DNA from: Pseudoalteromonas sp. NC201
GTDB lineage: Bacteria > Pseudomonadota > Gammaproteobacteria > Enterobacterales > Alteromonadaceae
Reading direction: 5' to 3'
Assembly (NCBI RefSeq): GCF_002850255.1
Contig: NZ_CP022523.1
Coordinates: forward strand, 248,001-312,000
DNA length: 64,000 nucleotides
Shown in pieces: positions 1 through 10,155 of this stretch (positions are counted from its first letter, which is position 1; every line of letters begins with the position of its first letter). The position numbers and the translations under genes were made by a program. The notes under the pieces were generated by a model, which worked only from the letters and a program-made list of their open reading frames with translations, was not told the DNA's origin and ran no database searches.

Positions 1-1
1 G

Positions 2-202
2 CCGTCAGCGGGTGTGTATCAAGTTATCTTAAACACGGATGACAAAGCGTTTTGGGGGAGCGGCGTTGGAGTCGTTGCACATAAACAACAACTCATTGAA
101 TCGAAAAGCATAGCAAGCCATGGCCTTGAGCAAAGTATCGATATAACTGTTCCGCCTCTGGCAACCGTGTATTTGCAGCTGATATCTGGTGGCACATGCT
201 AA
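2..202 (+). CDS. glgB: 1,4-alpha-glucan branching enzyme, C-terminal end only
   Basis: Only the last 66 codons are in the window; the reading frame is open from the left edge. The visible tail contains a NTDD segment, a short GSGV motif and a closing PPLATVYL stretch, the typical end of the C-terminal all-beta domain of GlgB. GlgB forms alpha-1,6 branches in glycogen. The stop codon overlaps the start of glgX by 7 bases, which points to translational coupling and to membership of the glg operon that follows. The catalytic barrel lies outside the window, so the assignment rests on the tail and the context. Confidence 0.8.
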   Translation, partial: PSAGVYQVILNTDDKAFWGSGVGVVAHKQQLIESKSIASHGLEQSIDITVPPLATVYLQLISGGTC

Positions 203-2247
203 CCAGTTATCGCGGCGATCATCAATTATTGGGTGCAACAGCCAGTGATAAAGGCGTTAACTTTTGTGTTTATGCACCGAAAGCAAAACGAGTCACCCTG
301 TGTCTGTTTGACAAAAGCGGCCATAGCGAAGTGAATCGGATAGGGATGTTTCGGCATGAAGGCGGAAATTGGTCATTGTTTATCGAGGGAGCACAAGTCG
401 GAGACTTATATGGCTATCGGGTAGACGGAGAGTATAGCGCGGAAAAAGGGCTGCTTTTCAATGCTAATAAGTTACTCTTAGACCCATATTGTCGCGACTT
501 TTTCGGTGAGTTTACTTGGAGTGAACGGCATTTTTGCCATTTGCCAGTAGGCCATTTAAACCCATCTGATAACGCCTGTGATATGCCAAAGAGTAAAGTG
601 ACGGCGATTGAGAAGTATCAAGGGAAGCGACCGAAGACTCCGTGGAGTAAAACGGTGATCTATGAATGTCATGTTAAAGGGGCAACTGTTAGGCACCCAG
701 ATATTCCAACTAAACACCAAGGAAAATATTTAGGGATTGCTGAACAAACCTTTATCGATCACCTCAAGCATATTGGTGTTACTGCGATTGAGCTGCTACC
801 TGTGCATGCGTTTATCAACGAGCAATTTCTTACGACCAAAGGACTAAAAAATTACTGGGGATATAACAGCCTCAACTTTTTTACGCCACACAAAAGTTAT
901 CTCGTTAACGACGACATCAACGAATTTAAGGTAATGGTAGAGCGACTCCATCAAGCCGGCATTGAGGTTATTTTGGATGTGGTGTTTAACCATACTGCGG
1001 AAGGTGGTTTGGATGGCCCGACAATTAGCTTTAAAGGGTTTGATAACCTGACTTATTACAGCACCTTGCCGAGTAAGCCCAATGTCTACATTAATGACAC
1101 GGGTTGTGGAAACACAATGAATATCTCGAATCCAGTGGTATTAAGACTTGTCTTGGACAGCTTGCGCTATTGGGTGGAATACATGGGGGTGGATGGTTTT
1201 CGCTTTGATTTGGCGACGATCCTTGCTCGTCAAGCCTCGGGATTTTCAAATCAACATGCATTTTTGCAAGCGATCCATCAAGACCCAGTACTTAGCAAAG
1301 TAAAACTGATTGCCGAGCCTTGGGATATTGGTCCTGGTGGGTATCAACTTGGGCAATTTCCTTCTCCTTGGCGTGAGTGGAATGATAAATATCGAGATAC
1401 CGTTAGGCGCTTCTGGCGTGGCGATGAGGGAGTATTGCCAGAGCTTGCGATGCGTATTCATGGCTCCAGTGATCTGTTTGAACATAACTTACGGGGCCCT
1501 TTGAACTCCATAAACTTTCTTACCAGTCATGACGGCTTCTCATTGTTTGATTGGACGGCTTACGAGCATAAACACAATGAAGCAAACGGCGAGGCAAATA
1601 GAGACGGCCACAGTGAAAACTTTTCATTTAATTGTGGGGTAGAAGGATTCAGTGCCGATCCTCAAATCAATGAATTGCGTCTCAGTATGCAGAAAAATGC
1701 ATTACTCACTTTGTTTTTATCCAAAGGGATCCCGATGATTTGTGCGGGAACCGAAATGGCACATACGCAAAGTGGCAACAATAATGCTTACTGCCAAGAC
1801 AACTGCACTAGCTGGCTGGCATGGAAAAACCACCAGCAACACCATACTTTAACTTTTTTTATCCAAGATTTACTTGCCCTTCGAAGGCAATTTGCCGCGT
1901 TTTCTCACTCATTTTATGTCCATGACAGTGACAGTCGTTTTGCGGTGAATTGGTTTAATGAACAAGCAAAGCCGTTATCGCCTGAACAATGGCGAGAGCC
2001 GAGCCGCAAATGGTTGAGTTACACCATTACTGATCAGCAGTTAGGGCAAAGCTTATTGATAATATTGAACGCCAGTGAAAGTGCATTGCAAATAAAGCTG
2101 CCATTTAGTGCATTTTCATCTCATTGGCAGCAAGCAATCACCACCGCGGTTGAGCCGCAAAGACCAGAGTTAGATTCTTATTTACAGGTTCCAGCTAAGT
2201 CAGCATGGATATTTACATCAATCAAAGGGGATGAAAAGCATGGCTAA
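196..2247 (+). CDS. glgX: Glycogen debranching enzyme GlgX
   Basis: A 683-residue GH13 isoamylase-type enzyme that hydrolyses alpha-1,6 branches of phosphorylase-limited glycogen in the cytoplasm. The N-terminal part (about 10-110) is the CBM48-like beta domain. The catalytic barrel follows, with DVVFNHTAEGG, the nucleophile in DGFRFDLA, the acid in AEPWDIGPGG and the third carboxylate in TSHDGFSLFD. A GTEMAHTQSGNNNAYCQDN segment is typical of the GlgX/TreX group. Length matches the family. The ATG lies inside the end of glgB, and the 3' end overlaps glgP, so the gene is read as part of one operon. Confidence 0.95.
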   Translation: MLTSYRGDHQLLGATASDKGVNFCVYAPKAKRVTLCLFDKSGHSEVNRIGMFRHEGGNWSLFIEGAQVGDLYGYRVDGEYSAEKGLLFNANKLLLDPYCRDFFGEFTWSERHFCHLPVGHLNPSDNACDMPKSKVTAIEKYQGKRPKTPWSKTVIYECHVKGATVRHPDIPTKHQGKYLGIAEQTFIDHLKHIGVTAIELLPVHAFINEQFLTTKGLKNYWGYNSLNFFTPHKSYLVNDDINEFKVMVERLHQAGIEVILDVVFNHTAEGGLDGPTISFKGFDNLTYYSTLPSKPNVYINDTGCGNTMNISNPVVLRLVLDSLRYWVEYMGVDGFRFDLATILARQASGFSNQHAFLQAIHQDPVLSKVKLIAEPWDIGPGGYQLGQFPSPWREWNDKYRDTVRRFWRGDEGVLPELAMRIHGSSDLFEHNLRGPLNSINFLTSHDGFSLFDWTAYEHKHNEANGEANRDGHSENFSFNCGVEGFSADPQINELRLSMQKNALLTLFLSKGIPMICAGTEMAHTQSGNNNAYCQDNCTSWLAWKNHQQHHTLTFFIQDLLALRRQFAAFSHSFYVHDSDSRFAVNWFNEQAKPLSPEQWREPSRKWLSYTITDQQLGQSLLIILNASESALQIKLPFSAFSSHWQQAITTAVEPQRPELDSYLQVPAKSAWIFTSIKGDEKHG

Positions 2248-4723
2248 TAAAAGTGCGCCAGTATGCGTGGTAAAACATTGGCAGGATGCACCAAAGATAG
2301 ATGAAAACACCTTGAGTGATGATTTGACTCGTCACTTTTACTACACCTTAGGTCGAGACAAAGTAGGAGAGTCGCGACTGTATTTGTACCATGCATTAGC
2401 CTTGACCATTCGTGACCGATTAGTCGCCCGTTGCCGAGCAACCAAAGAGCACATAAAGAGTAAAAAGACGCGTAAAGCAGCTTATCTCTCGCTGGAATTT
2501 TTAATGGGTAGAGCACTGTCTAATGCGGTGTTAAATCTAGACTTAGAAGAACAAGTTCAAGCGGCATTACAAGAATACTGTACTGAGCTTGAAGAGGTCG
2601 CGCAGGCTGAACATGATGCAGGTCTTGGTAATGGTGGTTTAGGCCGCCTTGCAGCTTGTTTTTTGGATAGCTGTGCTTCATTAGCCCTTCCTGTTGTTGG
2701 TTACGGTTTACGTTACGAATTTGGGATGTTTAACCAAACCTGTGAACAGGGTCACCAAGTAGAGCAGCCTGATAACTGGCTCCGTGAAGGCCATCCATGG
2801 GAGCTTGCCGCACCAGAACAAGCCCGCAGAGTTAAGTTTTTTGGTCATGTTGAAGTACATACCGACAAAAATGGTAGGCAGCATCATGAATGGCTTGATA
2901 CGCAAGATATTCTCGCGGTGCCTTACGACGTTCCTGTGCCTGGATATCGTAATGAGGTGGTAAACACATTAAGACTATGGAAATCAGAGGCGACCGATGA
3001 GTTTGACCTCAACGAATTTAACGCCGGTAGTTATTCAGAAGCGGTGGCGAAAAAGAATCTCGCTGAGCAGATAACGATGGTGCTATACCCCAATGATGCC
3101 AGTGAAAATGGCAAAGAACTGAGATTAAGGCAGCAGTACTTTTTATCCAGCGCGAGCTTGCAAGACGTGATTGCAACTTGGGTTGAGCAATATGGCGATG
3201 ATTTCAGTGATTTTGCGGATTATCACGTATTCCAGCTCAATGATACCCATCCCAGTATTGCCGTAGCTGAACTAATGCGTATTTTATTAGACGATTACGA
3301 GCTGGAATGGGATGCCGCGTGGAAGATAACGACATCAACTATGGCATATACCAATCATACTTTATTGCCTGAAGCATTGGAGCGTTGGTCTGTGAGTTTA
3401 TTTGAGCGCTTGTTACCAAGGTTGCTAGAAATTATCTATGAGATCAATGCCCGCTTTTTGTCGGAAGTTGCACTTAAATGGCCCGGCGATATCGAAAAGC
3501 AGCGCGCGCTGTCACTCATTGAGGAGTCCAGTCATCCTCAAATTCGCATGGCGTACCTTGCGATTGTAGGCAGTTATTCTGTCAATGGCGTTGCGGCACT
3601 TCATACCGAGTTATTAAAAGCTGGCCTGTTTAATGATTTCTATCAACTGTGCCCAGAGAAGTTTAATAATAAAACCAACGGTGTGACGCCAAGGCGTTGG
3701 TTATCGCATTGTAATCCAGAACTGGCGCAATTGATTAGCGGAAAAATTGGCGACGGATGGCAAGCTGATTTTTCTAAAATTAGTGAACTACGTCGTTTTT
3801 ATGATAATCACGCCTTCCAAAAGCAGTGGCTAACAGTCAAACAAAACAACAAACAACGTCTTGCTGAGCTAATTGCTCATGAATGTCAGGTAGAGTTTGA
3901 CCCAACTATGATGTTTGATGTTCAAGTAAAGCGAATTCATGAATACAAACGTCAGTTACTTAACGTATTGCACGTTATCCATCTTTACGATCGGATCTGT
4001 CGTGGCGATGTGGCAGAGCTTGTTCCTCGTTGTGTACTGTTTGGAGGTAAGGCTGCACCCGGTTATTACATGGCTAAGAAGATCATTAAATTAATCAATA
4101 ATGTTGCCAATGTTATCAACAATGACCCCACGGCGAGGCCCTATCTTCGAGTGGCTTTCATGCCCAATTACAATGTCTCAAAAATGGAAGTAATTTGTCC
4201 TGCAACAGACTTATCAGAGCAGATATCAACCGCTGGAAAAGAAGCCTCTGGCACAGGCAATATGAAGTTTATGATGAACGGCGCGATCACTATAGGTACC
4301 TTAGATGGTGCAAATATTGAAATACGAGAATGCGTTGGTGCAGACAATTTTTACTTATTTGGTGTAACTGCTGAACAAGCACAGCAAGTGCGTCAAAATT
4401 ATCAGCCCCTTAAGATAATAGAAAGCAACAATGACCTAAAACGCGTTATGGCTTTGCTCGAAAGTGGGCACTTTAACCTATTTGAGCCTAATATCTTTGA
4501 TGACGTAATTAACTCAATTAAGAGTAGTACCGATCCTTGGTTAGTGGCACAAGATTTTCCTTCCTATGTTGAGAGCCAGGAGCATGCGGCTCAAGCATAC
4601 AAAGACAAGGAACATTGGCTGCGCATGAGTATTCTCAATACCGCAGCAAGTGGAAAATTTTCTAGCGATAGAACAATTCAAGATTACAGCGATGATATTT
4701 GGCGCTTGAGCCCAATGCAGTAG
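2240..4723 (+). CDS. glgP: Glycogen/starch/alpha-glucan phosphorylase
   Basis: An 827-residue GT35 phosphorylase that releases glucose 1-phosphate from alpha-glucan chains. Family signatures are the N-terminal [10 protein letters not shown] and [14 protein letters not shown] blocks, the [13 protein letters not shown] block and the pyridoxal-phosphate lysine in [15 protein letters not shown] chose the ATG at 2240 because AAAGGGG ends 9 bases before it; an in-frame ATG at 2231 abuts that sequence with no spacer. The start overlaps the end of glgX by 8 bases, so coupled translation is likely. With GlgX it forms the degradative half of the operon. Confidence 0.95.
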   Translation: MANKSAPVCVVKHWQDAPKIDENTLSDDLTRHFYYTLGRDKVGESRLYLYHALALTIRDRLVARCRATKEHIKSKKTRKAAYLSLEFLMGRALSNAVLNLDLEEQVQAALQEYCTELEEVAQAEHDAGLGNGGLGRLAACFLDSCASLALPVVGYGLRYEFGMFNQTCEQGHQVEQPDNWLREGHPWELAAPEQARRVKFFGHVEVHTDKNGRQHHEWLDTQDILAVPYDVPVPGYRNEVVNTLRLWKSEATDEFDLNEFNAGSYSEAVAKKNLAEQITMVLYPNDASENGKELRLRQQYFLSSASLQDVIATWVEQYGDDFSDFADYHVFQLNDTHPSIAVAELMRILLDDYELEWDAAWKITTSTMAYTNHTLLPEALERWSVSLFERLLPRLLEIIYEINARFLSEVALKWPGDIEKQRALSLIEESSHPQIRMAYLAIVGSYSVNGVAALHTELLKAGLFNDFYQLCPEKFNNKTNGVTPRRWLSHCNPELAQLISGKIGDGWQADFSKISELRRFYDNHAFQKQWLTVKQNNKQRLAELIAHECQVEFDPTMMFDVQVKRIHEYKRQLLNVLHVIHLYDRICRGDVAELVPRCVLFGGKAAPGYYMAKKIIKLINNVANVINNDPTARPYLRVAFMPNYNVSKMEVICPATDLSEQISTAGKEASGTGNMKFMMNGAITIGTLDGANIEIRECVGADNFYLFGVTAEQAQQVRQNYQPLKIIESNNDLKRVMALLESGHFNLFEPNIFDDVINSIKSSTDPWLVAQDFPSYVESQEHAAQAYKDKEHWLRMSILNTAASGKFSSDRTIQDYSDDIWRLSPMQ

Positions 4724-4755
4724 TCACCGCAAAAAAGTTATGGAGAGAAGAAATA

Positions 4756-6030
4756 ATGCCTAATTATGCGAATCGTTATATTAGTACCCTCACTCGAGAA
4801 ACATATGCTTTGATACTTGCGGGTGGAAGAGGTTCGCGCCTTCACGAACTCACCAATTGGCGAGCGAAACCCGCTGTTTATTTTGGCGGTAAACATCGAA
4901 TTATCGATTTTCCACTGTCTAACTGCATTAACTCAGGGATCCGTCGGGTTGGCATTGCTACGCAGTATAAGTCGCACTCGCTTATTCGCCATGTTAATCG
5001 CGCATGGGGACACTTTAAAAAGGAGCTTGGAGAATCTGTAGAAATATTGCCAGCATCACAGCGATATGGTGATGAGTGGTACTGCGGCACAGCCGATGCA
5101 GTTTTCCAGAATATGGATATTATTCGTCATGAGCTTCCCAAGTACGTTATGATCTTATCGGGTGATCATGTTTACAGAATGGATTACGGTGGCTTACTTG
5201 CAAAGCACGTTGAGACAGGTGCAGATATGACCGTATGTTGTATTGAAGTGCCTTGTGAAGAAGCAGCGAAAACGTTTGGTGTAATGACTGTGGATGAAAG
5301 CAACCGTGTGCGTCGCTTTGATGAAAAGCCGGTAGATCCGACGTCAATCCCTGGAAAGCCAGGTGTATGTTTGGCGTCTATGGGGAACTATGTGTTTAAC
5401 ACTGAGTTTTTATTCGAGCAGTTAAAAAAGGATGCGGAACGAGAAGGGTCTGGTCGTGACTTTGGTCATGATATTATCCCATCCATCATAGAAGAGCATA
5501 ATGTATATGCGTATCCATTTTGCGACCCATCACATGAAGGGCAGCCATATTGGCGAGATGTAGGGACGCTTGATTCATTCTGGGAAGCAAATATGGAGCT
5601 GGTTTCTCCTGAACCACAACTTGATCTCTATGATCCTCATTGGCCAATTTGGACTTATCAGGAACAGCTACCACCAGCTAAATTTATATTTGATGATGAT
5701 GATAGACGCGGTATGGCCGTAGACTCGACGGTTTCTGGTGGCTGTATTATTTCTGGTTCTAAAGTTAAGCGTTCATTGCTGTTTTCCAATGTGCATGTTC
5801 ACTCGTATTGTGAAATTGAAGGAGCCGTTGTGTTGCCTGGTGCCAAAATCGGGCGTAACTGCAAAATCAAAAACGCAATCATTGACCGCAGTTGTCAAAT
5901 ACCGGAGGGGATGACAATTGGTTACGATACTGACCTAGACAAAGAGAATGGCTTTAGAGTGTCGAATAAGGGGATCGTATTGGTGACCCGAGATATGCTC
6001 GCAGAGCTTGCGGAAAAAAATAATAAATGA
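4756..6030 (+). CDS. glgC: Glucose-1-phosphate adenylyltransferase (ADP-glucose pyrophosphorylase)
   Basis: A 424-residue nucleotidyltransferase that makes ADP-glucose, the committed glucosyl donor for glycogen. The N-terminal Rossmann-like domain has the [12 protein letters not shown] nucleotide loop, [10 protein letters not shown] and [23 protein letters not shown] holds the metal-binding Asp. The C-terminal part (about 300-400) is a left-handed beta-helix with hexapeptide-like repeats. The ATG at 4756 follows GGAGAG with good spacing; the frame is open 19 codons further upstream but has no ribosome site there. Lies 32 bases after glgP in the same operon. Confidence 0.95.
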   Translation: MPNYANRYISTLTRETYALILAGGRGSRLHELTNWRAKPAVYFGGKHRIIDFPLSNCINSGIRRVGIATQYKSHSLIRHVNRAWGHFKKELGESVEILPASQRYGDEWYCGTADAVFQNMDIIRHELPKYVMILSGDHVYRMDYGGLLAKHVETGADMTVCCIEVPCEEAAKTFGVMTVDESNRVRRFDEKPVDPTSIPGKPGVCLASMGNYVFNTEFLFEQLKKDAEREGSGRDFGHDIIPSIIEEHNVYAYPFCDPSHEGQPYWRDVGTLDSFWEANMELVSPEPQLDLYDPHWPIWTYQEQLPPAKFIFDDDDRRGMAVDSTVSGGCIISGSKVKRSLLFSNVHVHSYCEIEGAVVLPGAKIGRNCKIKNAIIDRSCQIPEGMTIGYDTDLDKENGFRVSNKGIVLVTRDMLAELAEKNNK

Positions 6031-6046
6031 TCCATGTAGAGGTACT

Positions 6047-7582
6047 ATGCATGTAATTTTAGTGGCAGCCGAAAACGATCGGTTGCCAAATTGTAAGGTG
6101 GGGGGCGTCGCAGATGTAATACGCGACGTACCTTATGCATTGGCGCAGCTTGGCATTAAAGTATCGGTGGTCACACCCGATTATGGCCAAGCTGCTTTAA
6201 ATCGAAACTTAGTCGCTGATATTGCCGTCCCTTTTCGTCAACACCTAGAAACGGCGACTCTTTGGTCTGTTGAAGAAAGTGACAATGTCACTCAGTATGT
6301 CATTTCACACTCATTGTTTAGTGAGCATCACGGCGCTATTTACTGTAATGATCCTCACCAGCCCTTTGCGACAGATGCAAATCGATTTGCGTTTTTTAGT
6401 GCGGCAGTTGCTGAACTTATTGAACATGAGTTGATAGCTGAGATAGATGTTGTACACCTACATGACTGGCACGCTGCTGTCGTTGCTGTACTTCGTCAGT
6501 TTAGTCCAAGATTCAAACGCTTAAAGGCGCTAAGGACAGTCTATACTGTGCATAACCTTGCACTTCAAGGGATCCGGCCTTTTAATCATGACTTATCCAG
6601 CCTTGAGTCTTGGTTTCCGACACTCACCTATGATGGGCTCAGTATTTGCGATCCTAAATATCCTCACTGTTTTAATCCTATGCGAGCGGCTATTAATCTT
6701 TCAGACAAAGTGCATGTTGTTTCTCCTAATTATGCCAAAGAAGTGATGATCCCGAGTCATCCTGAGCTTGGTTTTTTTGGTGGCGAAGGGTTAGAAAGCG
6801 ACATGCAGCATGCGTCTCATGAAGGACGGTTAGCAGGTATTTTAAACGGTTGTGTGTATGATGAGTCAGGTGACGAAGAGAATCTAATTTTTGCTGACTA
6901 TTTGGCGCTTGCTGAGCAGCATGTGTTTCAATGGATGGCAAAATCTAGCCAAGTATTATCTCGGTTTTACATTGCTCATCAGCGCATACTCGCTTGGCGT
7001 GACGAAGCCTTTAGCGGCAAGCTAATTACAAGTGTTGGTCGTCTCACCGATCAAAAAGCACTTATTTTAAGACAGCCTACCCAATCAGGCATTGTGCTCG
7101 ATGACATTGCAAAAATAGCCAAGCACCAAGGAGCACGTATTGTGATTGTAGGCTCTGGTGACCCAAGTCTTGAGCAGCTATTTACCGAAGTAATGGCACG
7201 CCATAACAATGTCTTGTTTTTAAATGGTTATGGTAAAGCACTCGGCGAGCAACTGTACCCATTAGGTGATTTGTTTTTAATGCCAAGCTCCTTTGAGCCT
7301 TGTGGTATCAGTCAAATGCTTGCGATGCGCGCTGGACAACCTTGTATCGTACATAAAGTGGGGGGATTATCTGATACGGTAAAACACAACGAAACCGGCT
7401 ATTGCTTTGAAGGAGAAACGCTTGCTGAGCAAGGTAGTCAGTTTATTGCGATTTTTGAACTAGCACTCGCTGATCTGGTAGGGGATTGCGAAAAATATCA
7501 ACAACTCAGGCTGCAAGCTCGTATGCAGCGCTTTGACTGGTCTGATGTTGCACAAAAATACTGCGAACAATTATATAGATAG
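6047..7582 (+). CDS. glgA: Glycogen synthase (ADP-glucose type, GT5)
   Basis: A 511-residue GT-B glycosyltransferase that extends alpha-1,4-glucan from ADP-glucose. The N-terminal donor loop, usually KTGGLADV, reads KVGGVADV within NDRLPNCKVGGVADVIRD. HLHDWHAAVV, VYTVHNLALQG and the C-terminal SSFEPCGISQMLAMRAGQP block (catalytic Glu and donor site) are all present. The ATG at 6047 follows AGAGGT; 13 upstream in-frame codons overlap the end of glgC and lack a ribosome site. This is the last gene of the glg operon, followed by a terminator. The sequence is divergent from enteric GlgA, which may be a clade feature. Confidence 0.92.
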   Translation: MHVILVAAENDRLPNCKVGGVADVIRDVPYALAQLGIKVSVVTPDYGQAALNRNLVADIAVPFRQHLETATLWSVEESDNVTQYVISHSLFSEHHGAIYCNDPHQPFATDANRFAFFSAAVAELIEHELIAEIDVVHLHDWHAAVVAVLRQFSPRFKRLKALRTVYTVHNLALQGIRPFNHDLSSLESWFPTLTYDGLSICDPKYPHCFNPMRAAINLSDKVHVVSPNYAKEVMIPSHPELGFFGGEGLESDMQHASHEGRLAGILNGCVYDESGDEENLIFADYLALAEQHVFQWMAKSSQVLSRFYIAHQRILAWRDEAFSGKLITSVGRLTDQKALILRQPTQSGIVLDDIAKIAKHQGARIVIVGSGDPSLEQLFTEVMARHNNVLFLNGYGKALGEQLYPLGDLFLMPSSFEPCGISQMLAMRAGQPCIVHKVGGLSDTVKHNETGYCFEGETLAEQGSQFIAIFELALADLVGDCEKYQQLRLQARMQRFDWSDVAQKYCEQLYR

Positions 7583-7657
7583 AAAAAACGTAGTTAAAAA
7601 AATTTTCGCTTCTGTGTTAAGTATTTAGCAATTGGCTCAGTTGCTAAACAAAAAACT

Positions 7658-7699
7658 AGGTCAAAGGTATCAAAAGATAGCTTTGGCCTTTCTTTTTTG
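7658..7699 (+). terminator. Rho-independent terminator of the glg operon
   Basis: Arms AGGTCAAAG (7658-7666) and CTTTGGCCT (7681-7689) pair with one G-U, followed by TTCTTTTTTG. It lies about 75 bases after the glgA stop codon. Confidence 0.8.
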
Positions 7700-7840
7700 T
7701 CATTTTGCATTATCTTTTAAGCTATTATTTTGATTCTTAATAGCTTAGGTTGATTTTCTTTATCATCATAAAGGGTTAAAATCTAAAAATTGCTAAACCA
7801 AAAGTGCGATTGTTCACTTTAGGTACGAAGGAGTTTTTGT

Positions 7841-9058
7841 TTGAAGGTTTTTGTGGCCCGCCAAGCCATATTTAATCGTAAAAAACAAGTTGTTGCATAC
7901 GAATTGTTGTTTCGCGATGGTGTAAAAAATAGCTTTCCAAATATTGCAGATGATGCAGCGACAGCCAAGCTGATAATGAATAATCAACTTAACCTCGGCA
8001 TGCGATATCTCACTTCGGGAAAGAAAGCGCTAATTAATATTGGTCCAGACTCGTTACGTCAGGAGCTGTGTGAGTTTCTCCCAGCAAATGATGTGATCTT
8101 AGAACTATTGGAGACTATTCCGCCAACAAAACAAAATTATGAGCGGATAAGAGGCTTATTTCACAGCAACTTTAGACTCGCGTTAGACGATTTTGAATAC
8201 TCAAAAGAATGGGAACCTTTCTTAAAGCTCGTAAGGTTGATTAAGTTCGACGTCATGGAAAACCCGCTGGACACTATAGTGCCAGTGATTGACATGATTA
8301 AAGAGCGAAAGAACATTAAACTACTTGCGGAAAAAGTCGAAACCGAAGAAGAATTCGAGCAAGCTAAAAAGATGGGATTTCAGTTCTTTCAAGGCTACTT
8401 CTTTGCAAAACCAAAAATGATTGAGCAAAAAGACATTACTATCAATTATGTGATAGTCATGCTCATTTATGAAGAAGCACTCAAACCGAATATGAGTATT
8501 ACGCGATTAGCCGAGTTGTTTGCTCAGGACACTGCGCTTGCGTATAAACTGCTAAGGCTTATTAATTCCGGCGTATTTCCGATCAAAAGTCGTATCGAAT
8601 CTTTAAAGCAAGCCCTGGTATATTTAGGAAACGAGCGTGTAAAAAAGTTTGTAAACTTAATTATGACAGCCCACGTAGCCGAGGGAAAACCGACAGAATT
8701 AACACGCCTTTCTATCGTTCGTTCACGGTTTTGTGAACTTATCGCACAGCAAATATCGCCAGGGCTTGCCAATATGAGCTTTATGACAGGGTTATTTTCT
8801 CTGCTTGATGCCATTCTTGACAGGCCAATGGAGCAGGTTGTAAACAAGCTACCTTTTCCTGAGCAACTCCATGATGCTTTGATAGGCAAACCCAACACAC
8901 TATATTATATTTTAAATATCGTTAGAGCCTATGAGTCTGGAAGCTGGTGGACTCTGCAGGATGCGTGCAGTTATTTAAACTATAAAGACGAAAACCTTCC
9001 TGATTTTCATGCCGCTGCGATAAACTGGGCTGATATGTATAAAAACCGTGTGTATTGA
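7841..9058 (+). CDS. EAL-HDOD signalling protein (YuxH/CdgJ-like)
   Basis: A 405-residue cytoplasmic protein with an N-terminal EAL-like domain (about 1-205) and a C-terminal HDOD domain (about 205-400). The EAL motifs are partly kept: YELLFRD for E-x-L-x-R, a central ILELLE, IKFDV and LAEKVE, then QGYFF. The loop that normally reads DDFGTGYSS is reduced to LDDFEYSKEW, so phosphodiesterase activity is doubtful and a c-di-GMP-independent regulatory role is more likely. The start is TTG at 7841, supported by GAAGGAG 7 bases upstream. The stop overlaps the next ATG by one base. CdgJ-type proteins act on motility in Vibrio; the role here is inferred. Confidence 0.85.
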   Translation: MKVFVARQAIFNRKKQVVAYELLFRDGVKNSFPNIADDAATAKLIMNNQLNLGMRYLTSGKKALINIGPDSLRQELCEFLPANDVILELLETIPPTKQNYERIRGLFHSNFRLALDDFEYSKEWEPFLKLVRLIKFDVMENPLDTIVPVIDMIKERKNIKLLAEKVETEEEFEQAKKMGFQFFQGYFFAKPKMIEQKDITINYVIVMLIYEEALKPNMSITRLAELFAQDTALAYKLLRLINSGVFPIKSRIESLKQALVYLGNERVKKFVNLIMTAHVAEGKPTELTRLSIVRSRFCELIAQQISPGLANMSFMTGLFSLLDAILDRPMEQVVNKLPFPEQLHDALIGKPNTLYYILNIVRAYESGSWWTLQDACSYLNYKDENLPDFHAAAINWADMYKNRVY

Positions 9059-10155
9059 TGAATAGAATTATTGCGATGGATGCGATCCGCGGGTTCGCGC
9101 TGCTTGGCTTGCTTTCCATGAATATGGTACATATGGCCAATTTTGAGTTGGGTTATGTACCAGCTCAAACTGCCCACTATCTTGATCCGTTCTTCGCAAT
9201 GGTTAACAGTATTTTCTTTGATGGTCGATTCAGAACCTTATTTGCCATGTTATTTGGGGCGGCATTGTGCATTCAGGTAGCAAAGACGGATGATCAGAGC
9301 CTTGCAAGACATCGACTAACATGGTTAATGGTTTTCGGTGTGTTACACGGCGTGTTGGTTTGGCCTGGAGATATTTTATTTAATTATGCGTTGAGTGGAT
9401 TTGTAGCGCTACGATTTATAGATGCGAGCGACAAAAAGCTAAACCGCTATGCGATAGGATTCATTTTAGTCCCTTCTATTGCTATCAGCTTATTGCTATT
9501 AATTGATCCAGAACCACAAATAAATAGAACTTCAGAAGTCTACCTCGAGTTTTTGCAGCAAATTCCAGCAAACTACTTAGAACTACTCACCCTTAATGGC
9601 CTGTACTTTATCATTATTAGTTTGCTTATCCCGGTTATTACTTTGTGGTATACCGCCGGGTTAATGCTACTTGGTATGCGTTTATATCGAAGTGGAATGT
9701 TTGATTTAGAGCGTACTGAACCTGTTCATAAAATTAATTTGTTTGCCGTTGTAGCCATTATTTTGTCATTTGTAGGCTTTGTTCTTGAGCGTAAGCTAGG
9801 CGTCGAGTTTTTTGAAGGAATAGATTGGATCCTTGCGATACCCGTTGCGTTGTTTTATGTCGTTGTAATTAAGGCGGCAATGCGAGGTGCAAAAAATCAA
9901 CTTTGGAGTTTACAATGTGTTGGGCGCCTAGCGCTTTCGTTTTATCTTCTCCAGTCAATTGTGTTTGTAAGCTATTTTTACTTTATAAACCCGAACGCTA
10001 TCAGCACTTGGGAGCGGGTGGATTATTTCTCGGCATTTGTAATTGCGTCTATAATTCAATTAGCCCTTGCGTCTATTTATTTTAAGTTGTTTAAGCAAGG
10101 CCCATTTGAGAAGTTATTGAAGTTGCTAGTAATACGAAGAGCCCGCTATGATTAA
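9058..10155 (+). CDS. DUF418 family inner-membrane protein
   Basis: A 365-residue multi-pass membrane protein. The N-terminus MDAIRGFALLGLLSMNM is the hallmark of the DUF418/YeiB group, and the C-terminal part with VGRLALSFYLLQSIVFV matches the DUF418 domain proper. I see about eight to nine hydrophobic segments. Function of the family is unknown; it is distantly akin to acyltransferase-3-type membrane proteins. The ATG overlaps the upstream stop (TGATG), and the 3' end overlaps the next gene by 8 bases, so the three genes from 7841 to 11221 are translationally coupled. Confidence 0.85.
   Translation: MNRIIAMDAIRGFALLGLLSMNMVHMANFELGYVPAQTAHYLDPFFAMVNSIFFDGRFRTLFAMLFGAALCIQVAKTDDQSLARHRLTWLMVFGVLHGVLVWPGDILFNYALSGFVALRFIDASDKKLNRYAIGFILVPSIAISLLLLIDPEPQINRTSEVYLEFLQQIPANYLELLTLNGLYFIIISLLIPVITLWYTAGLMLLGMRLYRSGMFDLERTEPVHKINLFAVVAIILSFVGFVLERKLGVEFFEGIDWILAIPVALFYVVVIKAAMRGAKNQLWSLQCVGRLALSFYLLQSIVFVSYFYFINPNAISTWERVDYFSAFVIASIIQLALASIYFKLFKQGPFEKLLKLLVIRRARYD

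Noticed and set aside
8524..8898. 124-codon open frame opposite the HDOD region
   Set aside because: Antisense shadow of the EAL-HDOD gene.
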